From: Kineococcus sp. NBC_00420
GTDB lineage: Bacteria; Actinomycetota; Actinomycetes; Actinomycetales; Kineococcaceae
Length of the DNA: 64,000 nucleotides
Assembly: GCF_036021035.1 (NCBI RefSeq)
Contig: NZ_CP107930.1
Coordinates: 3,906,001 to 3,970,000, forward strand
Direction of reading: 5' to 3'
Made by a program: the position numbers and the translations under genes. Under the pieces are notes generated by a model. It was not told where the DNA came from. It worked only from the letters and a program-made list of their open reading frames with translations, and did no database searches. This document shows positions 1 to 7,691 of the stretch, in pieces (the first letter of the stretch is position 1; every line of letters starts with the position of its first letter).

Positions 1-1
1 G

Positions 2-1219
2 TTCATCGCCCCTGAGCACGTGGACACCCCCGACCTGCTGCAGCGCTTCGAACGCGCCTTCGACGGCGACGTCCTCGGGGCGCGGCAGAACCCCGGCGGG
101 CCGCGGCTGATCGAGGACTCCGTCCACCCCGGCCCGGAGGCGGAACAGGTCGGTCTCGACGCCCTCGCCTGGCTGGTCGAGGAACTGCGGACCGGGACCG
201 TCGGCGAGGCCCTCGTGCTCTCGAACCATCCCATGCGGACCGGTCGGGTCACCCCGTCGAAGGTGCGCGGCTGGCGCGACGCGGCGCCCGGGGTGTTCAT
301 CGGCTGGGAGGGCGCACCCGGTCACCAGGCCGCGGCGCTGCCCGCCCCGCTCGGACGCGGGCGGGGACGCGGTCAGTACGACGAACGTCCCGGGAAGTGG
401 TCCTTCCCCGGCTACGACCTCGACCAGTACCGGACGTGGGGCGGGTTCGACGCCGCGACCGCCCGGATGGGCGGGTTGTGGGACTCGCTGCTGGCCGAGG
501 GGTTGCCGTGGTGGATCACCGCGAACTCCGACAACCACTTCGACATCGGCGACACCGTCCGGGTCGGGAACCTCTCGCACGAGCACTACCGCGAACACGG
601 TTCTCGCGGGGAACCCGTCGAGACCGGGGTCGTGCAGCACGGTTACGTCGACTTCGCGCCGGGTTTCTACTCCCGGACCTGCGTGGGTTCCGCCTCCCGG
701 GACTACCGGTCGGTGATGGCCGCACTGCGGTCCGGGCGGGTCTTCGTCGTGCACGGCGGGTTGGTGAAGGCCGTCGAGGGACGGGTGCGCACCGGCCCCG
801 GGCCGGGGGTCACGTTCGGGGCGCGGACGACGGTCGAACGCGGCGGGGACGTCGAGGTGGAACTGGTCGTCGACCCCGCGACCGAGGCGAACGGCAGCGG
901 CGCGGTACCGCGCTCGGCCCGTTGGGACGTCATCGTGGGAACCGTCACCGGACGGGTGGCCGACGTCGACCGCGACCTGTTCGCGGCCCCGGGAACCCGG
1001 GTGGTCGAGAGTTTCGAGGTCCCCGCCTCGGCGACCGGGCGCCAGGTGTTCCGCACCGTCCTGCGCGGTGTCGCCGACCCGCTCTACGTCCGGTTCCGCG
1101 GCAGCGACGGGAACCACGCGCAGGACGACGGTCACCCGCGGGTGGACCGCATCGGGGACTCCGACCCGTGGGACGACCTGTGGTGCTACACGAACCCGGT
1201 GTTCGTCGACGTGCGCTGA
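2..1219 (+). CDS. PHP-type metal-dependent hydrolase-like protein, 5'-truncated by window edge
   Basis: The frame is open to the left edge, so the N-terminus lies outside the window; an in-frame GTG at 20 has no visible start signals. About 405 residues remain. Short motifs typical of metal-binding amidohydrolase/PHP-type phosphoesterase folds are visible: SNHP (encoded near 223-234) and NSDNHFD (near 523-545), which supply His and Asp side chains. The C-terminal third looks like a beta-rich domain (strings of V/R/G and 'VELVVD'). The true substrate cannot be told. The stop lies one base from the stop of the convergent SDR gene, so there is no room for an intergenic terminator. The family assignment is tentative. 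Confidence 0.5.
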   Translation, partial: FIAPEHVDTPDLLQRFERAFDGDVLGARQNPGGPRLIEDSVHPGPEAEQVGLDALAWLVEELRTGTVGEALVLSNHPMRTGRVTPSKVRGWRDAAPGVFIGWEGAPGHQAAALPAPLGRGRGRGQYDERPGKWSFPGYDLDQYRTWGGFDAATARMGGLWDSLLAEGLPWWITANSDNHFDIGDTVRVGNLSHEHYREHGSRGEPVETGVVQHGYVDFAPGFYSRTCVGSASRDYRSVMAALRSGRVFVVHGGLVKAVEGRVRTGPGPGVTFGARTTVERGGDVEVELVVDPATEANGSGAVPRSARWDVIVGTVTGRVADVDRDLFAAPGTRVVESFEVPASATGRQVFRTVLRGVADPLYVRFRGSDGNHAQDDGHPRVDRIGDSDPWDDLWCYTNPVFVDVR

Positions 1220-1220
1220 C

Positions 1221-1937
1221 TCACCAGGGGACCTCGCCCTCGTCGTCGAAGAAACCACCGCTCGGGCCGCCGTCGGGCAGGGTCGCGAGCCGGACCGGGG
1301 TGGCGGCCCCCTCGGCCGGGCTGCGGCCGTGGAAACCCGTGAAGTCGGTCGCGACCAGCCCCGGGCAGGCGACGTTGACCAGGATCCCGGTGCCCTCCAG
1401 TTGCCGGGCGTACTGCACGGTGATCGCGTTCAGGAAGCTCTTCGACGGCGCGTAGGCGGCCATCACCGGTCCGGTCCGACGCGTCAGCGAACCCATGCTG
1501 CTGGAGGTGTTCACGATCCGGGGGGACGGGGCCCGGCGCAGCAGGGGCAGCAGGGCGTTCGTCACCCGGACGGTGCCGTAGACGTTCACGTCGACCACGG
1601 CCCGGACGGCGTCGAGGTCGAGCGTCGTCGGGTCCTGGGTCCAGTCGGGGGCGTACGGACCGGAGATCCCGGAGTTGTTCACGAGGACGTCGAGGCGGCC
1701 CTCCTGCCGTTGCAGGAGGTCCGCCGCCGCGGCGACGCTCGCGTCGTCGGTGACGTCCAGGGGAACGCCGAACGCGTCCACGCCGTCGGCCCGGAGCTTC
1801 GCCACGGCCGGCCCGAGGCGTTCCGGGTCCCGGGCCCCGACGCCCACCCGGAAGCCGAGGGTGCCCAGCCCTGCCGCGATCTCGTAGCCGATGCCCTTGT
1901 TCGCGCCGGTGACCAGCGCGGTCCTCTTCTCACTCAT
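1221..1937 (-). CDS. Short-chain dehydrogenase/reductase (SDR)
   Basis: A 238-residue classical SDR, an NAD(P)-dependent oxidoreductase with a Rossmann fold. The nucleotide-binding motif TGANKGIG is at residues 10-17, NNSG at 87-90, a catalytic serine in the TSSS stretch near 145, and the catalytic YAPSK pair Tyr162/Lys166. The ATG at 1937 (MSEKRTALVTG) was chosen because the upstream in-frame extension to 1997 has no SDR-like content and would run through the regulatory region. It is divergent from a LysR-family gene, with a LysR-type box between them, so it is probably that regulator's target. The substrate is unknown; the C-terminus resembles carbonyl-reductase-like SDRs. Confidence 0.9.
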   Translation of the reverse strand: MSEKRTALVTGANKGIGYEIAAGLGTLGFRVGVGARDPERLGPAVAKLRADGVDAFGVPLDVTDDASVAAAADLLQRQEGRLDVLVNNSGISGPYAPDWTQDPTTLDLDAVRAVVDVNVYGTVRVTNALLPLLRRAPSPRIVNTSSSMGSLTRRTGPVMAAYAPSKSFLNAITVQYARQLEGTGILVNVACPGLVATDFTGFHGRSPAEGAATPVRLATLPDGGPSGGFFDDEGEVPW

Positions 1938-1995
1938 GTGCTCGATGGTCGGTCGGGGTTCCCGTGCCGGTCCAACACCGATCGGGTGGTCCGTC

Positions 1996-2010
1996 ATACC
2001 TTCCGGGTAT
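1996..2010. promoter_or_regulatory. LysR-type T-N11-A operator between SDR and LysR genes
   Basis: The sequence ATACC-TTCCG-GGTAT is a perfect 5-bp dyad with a 5-bp centre that satisfies the LysR T-N11-A rule. It lies 59 bp upstream of the SDR start and just upstream of the LysR -10 element, where a LysR regulator would repress itself and activate the divergent gene. Binding is inferred. Confidence 0.7.
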
Positions 2011-2018
2011 CACGGTCG

Positions 2019-2024
2019 TAGGCT
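2019..2024 (+). promoter_or_regulatory. -10 element (TAGGCT), leaderless LysR gene
   Basis: TAGGCT fits TANNNT and ends 6 nt before the GTG start at 2031. The transcript should therefore begin at or next to the start codon, with no room for a Shine-Dalgarno site. Confidence 0.6.
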
Positions 2025-2030
2025 GTCGGG

Positions 2031-2879
2031 GTGGACACGTTGGAGACCCGGGAGTTGCGGTACTTCGTCGCCGTGGCGGAGGACCTGCACTTCGGTCGGG
2101 CCGCGCAACGCCTCGGCATCGCGCAACCGCCGCTCTCACGGGCCATCCAGCAGCTCGAACGCCGCCTCGGGGTCCGCCTGCTGGAACGCGACCGGCAGGG
2201 GGTCAGCCTGACCGACGCCGGGTCGGTGCTGCTGGTCGAGGGCCGCGCGACGCTGGAGGCCGCGAGCGCCGCGGCCCGTCGGACGCGGCGGGCGGTCGCG
2301 CAGCGGGGGACGCTCGTCCTCACGGTCAAGGCCGCCGGTTCGCACGAACTGCTGCGGAAGGTCCTCGACGCCTACGCGGCCGAACCGGGCGCCGTCGCCG
2401 TCGAGGTCCTGCCGAGCGGGTTGTGCGACCAGGCGCAGATGCTGCGCGACGGCCGCGCCGACGTGGCGTTGCTGCACACCCCGTTCAACTCCCTCGCGGG
2501 TTTCGACAGCGAGCAGCTCTCGAGCGAGGGGCAGGTCGCGATCCTCCCCGCCACGCACCCCCTCGCGTCGCGGAGTTCGGTCACGGTGGCCGAGGTCTCC
2601 GACCTCCCCGGCCTGCCGATGGCCCGCTGGCCGCAGCGCGACGGTTCGTTCCTCCCCGGTCCGGGGCCGGCGATCAGCGACGTGTCCCAGCTCGCCCAGC
2701 TGATCGCCCTGGGCCGGACCGTCGCGGTGTTCCCGGAGTCGGCGCGGTCGTGGTTGTGGGCCGAGCACCGGGCGGTTCCCGTCGTGGACGCGCCGGTGGT
2801 CGGGACCCACATCGCGTGGCCCGCGCACAGTTCCTCCCTCGCGGTGGCGGCTCTGGTGCGGTCCGCGCTCGGGCGCTGA
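2031..2879 (+). CDS. LysR-family transcriptional regulator
   Basis: A 282-residue LysR protein. The N-terminal winged helix-turn-helix covers about residues 1-60 (REL..FVAVAEDLHFGRAA, then QPPLSRAIQQLE and GVRLLER), followed by the periplasmic-binding-protein-like effector domain to the C-terminus. The GTG at 2031 starts exactly at the expected N-terminus and follows a leaderless -10. It is divergent from the SDR gene, with a T-N11-A box between, so self-regulation and control of the SDR are likely. The effector is unknown. Its stop is 4 nt from the convergent XRE gene. Confidence 0.93.
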   Translation: MDTLETRELRYFVAVAEDLHFGRAAQRLGIAQPPLSRAIQQLERRLGVRLLERDRQGVSLTDAGSVLLVEGRATLEAASAAARRTRRAVAQRGTLVLTVKAAGSHELLRKVLDAYAAEPGAVAVEVLPSGLCDQAQMLRDGRADVALLHTPFNSLAGFDSEQLSSEGQVAILPATHPLASRSSVTVAEVSDLPGLPMARWPQRDGSFLPGPGPAISDVSQLAQLIALGRTVAVFPESARSWLWAEHRAVPVVDAPVVGTHIAWPAHSSSLAVAALVRSALGR

Positions 2880-2883
2880 CGTC

Positions 2884-3111
2884 TCACGGGTTCCGGACGC
2901 TGAAGACGTCGCCGGGTTGACAGCGCAGGACGTCGCAGATCGCGGTGAGGGTGGAGAACCGGACCGCGCGGGCCCGGTCGTTCTTGAGGACCGAGAGGTT
3001 CACCACGGTCACCCCGACCCGCGCGGCGAGTTCGGCCAGCGTCATCCCGCGCTCGGCGAGGAGGCGGTCGAGGTGGCAGACGACGCGGTGGTGCTGGTCT
3101 TCGTCCGTCAC
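2884..3111 (-). CDS. XRE-family (YozG-like) HTH regulator
   Basis: A 75-residue single-domain helix-turn-helix protein. The DNA-binding fold spans about residues 13-70: LLAERGMTLAELAARVGV, then VVNLSVLKNDRARAVRFSTL and CQPGDVF. It starts with a GTG that overlaps the stop of the upstream DUF2975 gene by four bases (GTGA), so the two are translationally coupled. Small XRE proteins of this type regularly partner DUF2975 membrane proteins. It probably binds the two ATCGA-NNN-TCGAT sites upstream of the pair and represses them; the signal is unknown. Confidence 0.88.
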   Translation of the reverse strand: MTDEDQHHRVVCHLDRLLAERGMTLAELAARVGVTVVNLSVLKNDRARAVRFSTLTAICDVLRCQPGDVFSVRNP

Positions 3112-3764
3112 ACCAGGCCGACCACGTCGTCCTGCAGGGAACGGCCCTGGCGCAGGGCGCCGGCCAGCAGCAGCAGGAGCGCCACGAACAGGAGGGAGGA
3201 GTGGAGTGGCCAGCCCCACGACGGGCCGAAGTCGGCGTTGGCCCTGAGGCGGTGCAGGGCGAGGTCGAGGGCCAACGGCGGCAGCAGTGGGACGACGTGG
3301 GTCGAGACCAGGAGGGCGAGAGCCATCCGGCGCAACCACCGGGGGTTCTTGCTGTGGAAGGGGTTCCCGTCGGCGAACGCGCGCAGCAGGAACGCACCCC
3401 ACAGCGCGCCGAAGCCCACGCAGACCGTGAGCAGGTCCTCCCGAGCGGTGACCAGGCCGCGCTCGACGCGGGTGAGCTGGACGGTGGCGGTCCACCCCGT
3501 CCCGGTGGAGGTGGCGTCGACCGTCATCCCGGTGCGGACCGTGGTGGGGTTGATCAGGGCACCGTCGGCGGCCGTTGCCGAGTCCGATCGCTCCACCCGG
3601 ATCGGGAAGGACTCCTGCCCCGGCCCGCTGCTGAACGCGCTGAGCACCCCCAGCAGGCCGAACACCACGCACAGCAACCCGATCCGCTGAGCGAAGAACG
3701 CGCAGAGCCGGATCACGTGGGGGCGCAGGTGCACCCCGAAGCGCTGCGCCACCTGCGGGGCCAT
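3108..3764 (-). CDS. DUF2975 integral membrane protein
   Basis: A 218-residue membrane protein with four hydrophobic segments: after the N-terminal VIRLCAFFAQ stretch, near LLTVCVGFGALWG, near MALALLVSTHVV, and near SSLLFVALLLLLAG. The region between TM1 and TM2 is polar and probably extracytoplasmic. DUF2975 proteins have no known biochemical activity but are nearly always paired with a small XRE regulator, as here. The ATG at 3764 was chosen because TATCGA lies 6 nt upstream as a leaderless -10. In-frame GTG 3782 and ATG 3800 are alternatives without Shine-Dalgarno sites. Confidence 0.8.
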   Translation of the reverse strand: MAPQVAQRFGVHLRPHVIRLCAFFAQRIGLLCVVFGLLGVLSAFSSGPGQESFPIRVERSDSATAADGALINPTTVRTGMTVDATSTGTGWTATVQLTRVERGLVTAREDLLTVCVGFGALWGAFLLRAFADGNPFHSKNPRWLRRMALALLVSTHVVPLLPPLALDLALHRLRANADFGPSWGWPLHSSLLFVALLLLLAGALRQGRSLQDDVVGLV

Positions 3765-3775
3765 CGACAGTCGAT
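3763..3775. promoter_or_regulatory. XRE operator 1 (ATCGA-CAG-TCGAT)
   Basis: A 5-bp dyad with a 3-bp spacer overlaps both the candidate -10 (TATCGA, 3771-3776) and the start codon of the DUF2975 gene. Protein bound here would block transcription directly. It shares half-sites and spacing with the second copy 36 bp upstream. Confidence 0.65.
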
Positions 3776-3798
3776 ACGTCACGCCGTGAGCATGGCAC

Positions 3799-3811
3799 AT
3801 CGAGAATCGAT
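3799..3811. promoter_or_regulatory. XRE operator 2 (ATCGA-GAA-TCGAT)
   Basis: The second copy of the same dyad, centred 36 bp from the first; the match extends to 7 bp arms (ACATCGA / TCGATGT, 3797-3813). It sits near the -35 region of the DUF2975 promoter. The two centres are about 3.4 helical turns apart. Confidence 0.65.
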
Positions 3812-3814
3812 GTG

Positions 3815-5503
3815 TCAGTCGATCGCGACGACCGCCCGCACGTCCGCCGTCACCGCGGACAACCGCTCGCGGGCGGCGGCCCGGACCGCGCCGAGTTCCC
3901 CGGCGTCCCCGTCCGTCACGGCGGCCACGACCTCGCAGTAGCCCTTGAGCTTCGGCTCGGTCCCGCTCGGGCGCACCACGACCCGGGTGCCGTCGGCGGT
4001 GCGGAAGCGGAGCCCGTCCGTGGGCGGCAGTCCGTCGAGACCGTCCGCGAGGTCCTCGACGCTGGTCACCGGCGAACCGCCGAGGCTCGTGGGCGGCGCG
4101 GCGCGCAGCCTCGCCATGGTGGCCGGGATGAGGGAGAGGTCCTCGACGCGGATCGTCACCGGAGCGGTCAGGTGGACCCCGTCGGCGCGGTCGAGGTCGG
4201 CCAGGACGTCGTGCAGGGTCCGGCCCGCCGCGAGTTCCCGACGGACGATCCCGGCGACGAGCAGCGAGGCGGAGATCCCGTCCTTGTCCCGGACGACCTC
4301 CGGGGCGACGCAGTAGCCGATCGCCTCCTCGTAGCCGAAGGTGAGGTCCGGGACGCGGGCGATCCACTTGAACCCCGTCAGGGCGGACGCGAAGCGCGCG
4401 CCGCGGCGTTCGGCGACGGCGGTCAGGGCCTGGGAACTCACCACCGAGCAGGCCAGGACCGCGCCGGGGGCGGCGAGTTCGTCCCCCAGCACCCGGCCGA
4501 GGTCGTCGCCGCTCAGCGTCGTGAACCCCTCGGGCCCGGGGACGGCCACGCAGCAGCGGTCGGCGTCGGGGTCCACGGCCAGCACGACGTCCGCGCCCAG
4601 CCGCTGCGCCAGGGCGACCGCGCGGTCGAGCGCGCCGGCCTCCTCGGGGTTGGGGAAGGGCACGGTCGGGAACTCCGGATCGGGGTCGGCCTGCTCCGGG
4701 ACCACGTGGACGTCGTGGAAGCCGTTGCGTCGCAGAGCCTCCAGCAGCACCGGACCGCCGACGCCGTGCATCGGGGTGACGACGATCCGCGGGTCCCGCC
4801 CCGGCGCCGGCCGCACCGCGTCGGTGATCGCGGCGAGGTAGTCCTCGACGACCTCCTCACCGAGCACCGTCCACCCCTGCGTGGCCAGGGGGAGGTCGCG
4901 CAGCGGTCCGACGGCGGCGATGCAGGCGGCGATCTCGGCGTCGGCCGGCGGCACGATCTGCACCCCCCGGCCTTCCTCGGGGGCGGCCCGGCCGCCGAGG
5001 TAGACCTTGTAGCCGTTGTCCCGGGCGGGGTTGTGGCTCGCCGTGACCATGACGCCGGCGTCGGCGGCGTAGCGGCGCACGGCGAAGGCCAGCAGCGGCG
5101 TCGGCAGCGGCCGGGGCAGCAGCAGGACCTCGCAGCCGGCCGCGGTGAGGACGGCGGCGGAGTCGTCGGCGAACTCGCGCGAGCCGTGGCGGGCGTCGAG
5201 CCCGATCACGACGCGGGGGCGTTCGAAGCGCTGGGTCGACCAGGCCCCGAGGCCCGCGGCCGCCCGCTGCACCACGGCCCGGTTCATCCGGTGCTCCCCG
5301 GCGGCGACGACCCCGCGCAGTCCGGCGGTCCCGAACTCCAGGGGCCCGCTGAACCGGTCCGCGAGTTCCTGCCCGGCCTCGGCGTCGCCGGTCGTCGCCG
5401 CGCTCAGCAACGCCTCCAGGGCGGCGCGGTCACGGGGTTCGGGATCGTCCTCGATCCAGGTCCGGACGCGGTCGTGCAGGGTCTGCGACGGGTCGGCGTT
5501 CAC
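3815..5503 (-). CDS. Phosphohexomutase (phosphoglucomutase/phosphomannomutase family)
   Basis: A 562-residue alpha-D-phosphohexomutase that interconverts sugar 1- and 6-phosphates. The active-site phosphoserine is S156 in TASHNPARDNG, the magnesium loop is DPDADR at 311-316, the sugar-binding segment contains EEAIG, and the C-terminal phosphate-binding loop is RPSGTEPK. The length fits the long PgcA/ManB-type proteins. The GTG at 5503 is preceded by a leaderless -10. It would feed glucose-1-phosphate or mannose-1-phosphate to the surface-glycan genes elsewhere in the window. In this family the specificity (glucose, mannose, or ribose/deoxyribose) cannot be read from motifs. Confidence 0.92.
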   Translation of the reverse strand: MNADPSQTLHDRVRTWIEDDPEPRDRAALEALLSAATTGDAEAGQELADRFSGPLEFGTAGLRGVVAAGEHRMNRAVVQRAAAGLGAWSTQRFERPRVVIGLDARHGSREFADDSAAVLTAAGCEVLLLPRPLPTPLLAFAVRRYAADAGVMVTASHNPARDNGYKVYLGGRAAPEEGRGVQIVPPADAEIAACIAAVGPLRDLPLATQGWTVLGEEVVEDYLAAITDAVRPAPGRDPRIVVTPMHGVGGPVLLEALRRNGFHDVHVVPEQADPDPEFPTVPFPNPEEAGALDRAVALAQRLGADVVLAVDPDADRCCVAVPGPEGFTTLSGDDLGRVLGDELAAPGAVLACSVVSSQALTAVAERRGARFASALTGFKWIARVPDLTFGYEEAIGYCVAPEVVRDKDGISASLLVAGIVRRELAAGRTLHDVLADLDRADGVHLTAPVTIRVEDLSLIPATMARLRAAPPTSLGGSPVTSVEDLADGLDGLPPTDGLRFRTADGTRVVVRPSGTEPKLKGYCEVVAAVTDGDAGELGAVRAAARERLSAVTADVRAVVAID

Positions 5504-5509
5504 CCCCTC

Positions 5510-5515
5510 ACCCTA
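5510..5515 (-). promoter_or_regulatory. -10 element (TAGGGT), leaderless phosphohexomutase gene
   Basis: TAGGGT on the minus strand is followed by 6 nt (GAGGGG) and the GTG start at 5503. Confidence 0.6.
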
Positions 5516-5541
5516 CGAGGACCCCGTGCGACGATGGCCGG

Positions 5542-6552
5542 GTGAGCACTCCCGTGGTCGTCCTCGCCGGGTTCCTCGGAGCGGGCAAGACCACGGTCCT
5601 CAACCAGTTGCTGCGCTCGGCCACCGACGTCCGGCTCGGGGTCGTCGTCAACGACTTCGGCGCCGTGGGCATCGACGCCCTCCTCGTGGCCGGCTGGGCC
5701 GACAGCACGGTGTCGCTGGAGAACGGGTGCCTGTGCTGCTCCACCGACGACGGGACCATCGACGAGCTGCTGATCCGGCTGACGGCCCCGCGTCCGGGGG
5801 CGGGCCTGGACGCCGTCGTCATCGAGGCGAGCGGGGTCGCGGAACCCGCCGCGATGGTCCGCCAGGTGCTGAGCAGTTCCGTGCCCGGGGTGAGCTACGG
5901 CGGGCTCGTCGTCGTGGTCGACGCCGTGGAGTTCGAGGCCACCCGGCTGCGGCACGCCGAACTCGACGACCACGTCGCCATGGCGGACGTCGTGCTGCTC
6001 ACCAAGACCGACCTGGTGTCCCCGGAGGCGGCGGCGCGCGTCGCCGAGGTGTGCCGGGGGCTCAACGCGTGGGCGCCCGTCGTCCCCGCCGCGCTCGGCC
6101 GGATGGACGCGCGGTTGCTCTTCGAGCAGCGCCCCCGGGAACAGCGGCAGCTGACCCTCGGGGAACTCGTCGGGGAGCACGAGCACACCGACCACCTGCA
6201 CACGATGTACGACGCCCTGGAGTTCCGCAGCGCCGCCCCGCTGGACCCGCGCCGGTTCGTGGAGTTCCTCGCCGCTCGCCCGTCCGGGGTCTTCCGGATG
6301 AAGGGTTTCCTGCGCTTCGCCGTCGAGGGTTTCCCGCAGCGCTACCTGCTGCACACCGTCGGGGCGGCGGTGCGGTTCGAACGGGGCGGCTGGCCGCGGG
6401 GCTCGGACCGGGCGAGCGAACTCGTGCTCATCGGTGCGGGGTTGGACGCCGACACCCTGCTGGCCGATCTGCAGGCGTGCGTGCACGACGGGCCGCCGCT
6501 CGACGACGAGATGGCGATGATGGGGGTCCTGCGGGACACCGAGGGGGTGTAG
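5542..6552 (+). CDS. COG0523/CobW-family metal-handling GTPase
   Basis: A 336-residue G3E-family P-loop GTPase, thought to act as a metallochaperone. Walker A is GFLGAGKTT at residues 10-18, the metal-binding CxCC motif is NGCLCC (Cys63, 65, 66), the conserved EASG is near 95-98, and the guanine-specificity motif TKTD is at 154-157. A C-terminal CobW_C domain contains the RMKGFLRFA stretch. The GTG at 5542 gives the expected N-terminus. No Zur-type operator is visible upstream, so the metal cannot be guessed. It is divergent from the phosphohexomutase and three bases upstream of a GrpB gene. Confidence 0.92.
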   Translation: MSTPVVVLAGFLGAGKTTVLNQLLRSATDVRLGVVVNDFGAVGIDALLVAGWADSTVSLENGCLCCSTDDGTIDELLIRLTAPRPGAGLDAVVIEASGVAEPAAMVRQVLSSSVPGVSYGGLVVVVDAVEFEATRLRHAELDDHVAMADVVLLTKTDLVSPEAAARVAEVCRGLNAWAPVVPAALGRMDARLLFEQRPREQRQLTLGELVGEHEHTDHLHTMYDALEFRSAAPLDPRRFVEFLAARPSGVFRMKGFLRFAVEGFPQRYLLHTVGAAVRFERGGWPRGSDRASELVLIGAGLDADTLLADLQACVHDGPPLDDEMAMMGVLRDTEGV

Positions 6553-6555
6553 CGC

Positions 6556-7089
6556 ATGACGCTGGGACTGGGCGACGGAGAGGTCGAACTGGTTCCCCAC
6601 TCCGCGGCGTGGGCGACGGCGGGTCGGATCGAGGGCGACCGGCTGCGGGTGGCGCTGCGACGCTGGACCCGGCGGGTCGAGCACGTGGGCAGCACGTCCG
6701 TCCCCGGTCTTCCCGCAAAACCCGTCATCGACCTCTGCGTCGGTGTCGCGGAACTCCGGGCCGCGGACGAGATGGTGGAGGTCATGGCCTCGCTGGGCTA
6801 CGACTACCCCGGCGACGTGGGGATCCCGGACGACCGCGTCTTCGGGCGGGAGCCCGGGTGGCGGACCCACCTCGTCCACGTCGTCGTGGAGGGAGGCCCC
6901 GCCTGGCGGGCCTACCTCGGGTTCCGGGACGCCCTACGGTCCGATGCCGTTCTCCGGGACGAGTACGCGGCGCTCAAGCACCGCCTCGCCCTCGACCACG
7001 TCGGCGACAGGTTCGCGTACACGCAGCGGAAGTCGGAGTTCGTGGCGCGCGCGCTCTCGGGCGGCGCGTCGCCGGACTCCGCACCCTGA
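6556..7089 (+). CDS. GrpB family protein (nucleotidyltransferase-like, UPF0157)
   Basis: A 177-residue GrpB/UPF0157 protein with the signature HVGSTSVPGLPAKPVIDL near residues 38-55, which belongs to the nucleotidyltransferase superfamily fold. The later segment RTHLVHVV and the C-terminal KSEFV stretch also fit the family. Its role is undefined; some relatives are fused to CoaE. It begins 3 nt after the CobW-like gene stop and is almost certainly in the same transcript. Confidence 0.88.
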   Translation: MTLGLGDGEVELVPHSAAWATAGRIEGDRLRVALRRWTRRVEHVGSTSVPGLPAKPVIDLCVGVAELRAADEMVEVMASLGYDYPGDVGIPDDRVFGREPGWRTHLVHVVVEGGPAWRAYLGFRDALRSDAVLRDEYAALKHRLALDHVGDRFAYTQRKSEFVARALSGGASPDSAP

Positions 7090-7131
7090 CCGGCGATCAT
7101 CGCGTCGGAGGTCGGTGAGAGGGTCGCCGCC

Positions 7132-7644
7132 GTGGTCGACGATCCCCGTGGCAGGTTCAGCGTGCCGCTCGCGGTGCAGGCCCTGGTGCTCCACGGGTCC
7201 CGGGTGCTGCTCGCGCGGCGGCGCGGTTCGGGGTACCACGACGGCGAGCTCGGGCTGCCCGCCGGCCACGTCGACGGTGGTGAACCGCTGCGGGCCGCGC
7301 TGGTCCGCGAGGTGGCCGAGGAGGTCTGCCTGCGGGTCGACCCCGCGGACGCCCTGCTGGTCCTCACCGCGCACCTGGCCCCGGAACGCCGGGGGGACCG
7401 GGAGTACCTGCACGCGTTCTTCGCGGTCCGCCGCTGGTCGGGGGAACCGAGGATCGGCGAACCGGAGAAGTGCGACGAGCTGCGCTGGGCCGACGTCGAC
7501 GACCTGCCCGACGACACCGTGGACCACGTCGCGGCGGCGATCGCGACGTGGCGGGCCGGGGAGACGCTGCTGGAACGGGGGTGGTCGGGCGATGAGTTCT
7601 CACCGCGGCCCGGGTCGGGACGTCGAACGGGATCGGAATGGTGA
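7132..7644 (+). CDS. Nudix hydrolase
   Basis: A 170-residue Nudix pyrophosphohydrolase. The Nudix box spans about residues 45-67 (GHVDGGE, then REVAEEVCL), with the catalytic RE and EE residues present and the usual final glycine replaced by cysteine. It hydrolyses a nucleoside diphosphate linked to some moiety; the substrate is unknown. It starts with GTG 42 nt after the GrpB gene and probably belongs to the same transcript. The last codons overlap an in-frame upstream ATG of the next ABC gene, but that gene more likely begins at 7692. Confidence 0.87.
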   Translation: MVDDPRGRFSVPLAVQALVLHGSRVLLARRRGSGYHDGELGLPAGHVDGGEPLRAALVREVAEEVCLRVDPADALLVLTAHLAPERRGDREYLHAFFAVRRWSGEPRIGEPEKCDELRWADVDDLPDDTVDHVAAAIATWRAGETLLERGWSGDEFSPRPGSGRRTGSEW

Positions 7645-7678
7645 GGGAAAGGACGGGCGTGGTGTCGGTGGTCTCTCC

Positions 7679-7684
7679 TAGGGT
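7679..7684 (+). promoter_or_regulatory. -10 element (TAGGGT), leaderless ABC exporter operon
   Basis: TAGGGT is followed by 7 nt and the ATG at 7692. This fixes the start of the ATPase gene 54 bp downstream of the longest possible start. Confidence 0.6.
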
Positions 7685-7691
7685 CGAGGAC

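Noticed and set aside
1938-1997. Longer N-terminus for the SDR gene (start at 1997)
   Set aside because: The extra 20 residues are not SDR-like and would place the LysR operator at the start codon. The ATG at 1937 gives the standard SDR start.
3776-3800. Alternative starts of the DUF2975 gene at 3782 (GTG) and 3800 (ATG)
   Set aside because: Neither has a Shine-Dalgarno site or a -10 at leaderless distance, and the added residues are polar and not conserved-looking. They are not excluded.
5504-5541. Zur-type operator in front of the COG0523 GTPase
   Set aside because: The 38 bp between the divergent starts contain no AT-rich Zur-like dyad (such as TGAAAATGATTTTCA).
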